DNA of 27,908 nucleotides from a virus: positions 1-27,908 of the IMG/VR virus record IMGVR_UViG_3300047476_000242; one strand, written 5' to 3'. Positions 27,875 to 27,908 of the stretch are shown in pieces. Position numbers and translations under genes: made by a program. Under the pieces are notes generated by a model, which was given only the letters and a program-made list of their open reading frames with translations, searched no databases and was not told where the DNA came from. The stretch's first letter is position 1. Each line of letters opens with the position of its first letter.

Positions 27875-27908
27875 TTTATTCATTGAGAAAAACGAATAAC
27901 TTAAATAT

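Noticed and set aside
1-27908. tRNA genes, integrase, attachment sites, CRISPR arrays, insertion sequences
   Set aside because: Looked for by eye on both strands; none with convincing cloverleaf, tyrosine/serine recombinase motif, repeats or transposase motifs.
27875-27908. Inverted repeat TTATTC/GAATAA at the window end as a terminator
   Set aside because: A/T-only weak stem with a 12-base loop and no T tract, and the context is cut by the window edge.

Overview
The window is part of a tailed double-stranded DNA phage genome (siphovirus architecture), AT-rich, tightly packed, with many ATGA, TAATG and similar stop/start overlaps. It starts inside a major capsid gene and ends with an HNH endonuclease gene and a DUF6378-like gene, a usual neighbourhood of the terminase genes. 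Terminase, portal and protease are therefore probably outside the window. No integrase, excisionase or CI-sized repressor is visible, so a lytic life style is the simpler reading, but the missing part could change that.

Layout. 1-4091: two tandem HK97-type capsid paralogs, head-tail connector, head closure and tail terminator proteins, and the major tail protein, with intrinsic terminators after the first capsid gene and after the tail tube gene. 4166-9428: a gp10-like protein, a lambda G/GT-like tail chaperone pair joined by a GGGAAAG -1 frameshift site, the tape measure protein, two distal tail proteins and a GNAT-like protein. 9428-15522: gpJ-like tail hub, glycine-rich adhesin and a second fibre block behind its own promoter. 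15534-17137: lysis cassette (XhlA-like, M15 peptidase endolysin, holin-like, Rz/Rz1-like spanins with Rz1 nested inside Rz). 17155-18315: HTH plus metallophosphoesterase protein. 18406-18477: a 23-codon gene encoding a PqqA-like peptide.

18567-21851 is a leftward operon: small membrane proteins, a winged-helix protein, an SSB-tailed protein, YqaJ exonuclease, ERF annealing protein and several small unknowns. From 21969 a divergent rightward block carries replication and recombination genes: VRR-NUC nuclease, DUF4373-like initiator, P-like helicase loader, Mom-like DNA modification protein, Cro-like HTH, NinB, Ref-like nuclease, a ferritin-like/DUF5856-like protein, HNH nuclease and a DUF6378-like protein.

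The most striking item is the PqqA-like peptide. PqqA is the substrate from which pyrroloquinoline quinone (PQQ), the cofactor of methanol and other alcohol/sugar dehydrogenases, is made. No other pqq gene is in the window, so the peptide would have to use host PqqB-E enzymes. This points to a PQQ-making host, possibly an AT-rich methylotrophic betaproteobacterium (inference). Several genes shorter than 60 codons (pqqA, Rz1, three leftward small genes, a possibly leaderless gene at 24177 and a Cro-like gene at 24363) were found by reading the sequence directly. A recurring motif CAATGTA(T/G)AAT in three intergenic regions is a candidate phage control element.
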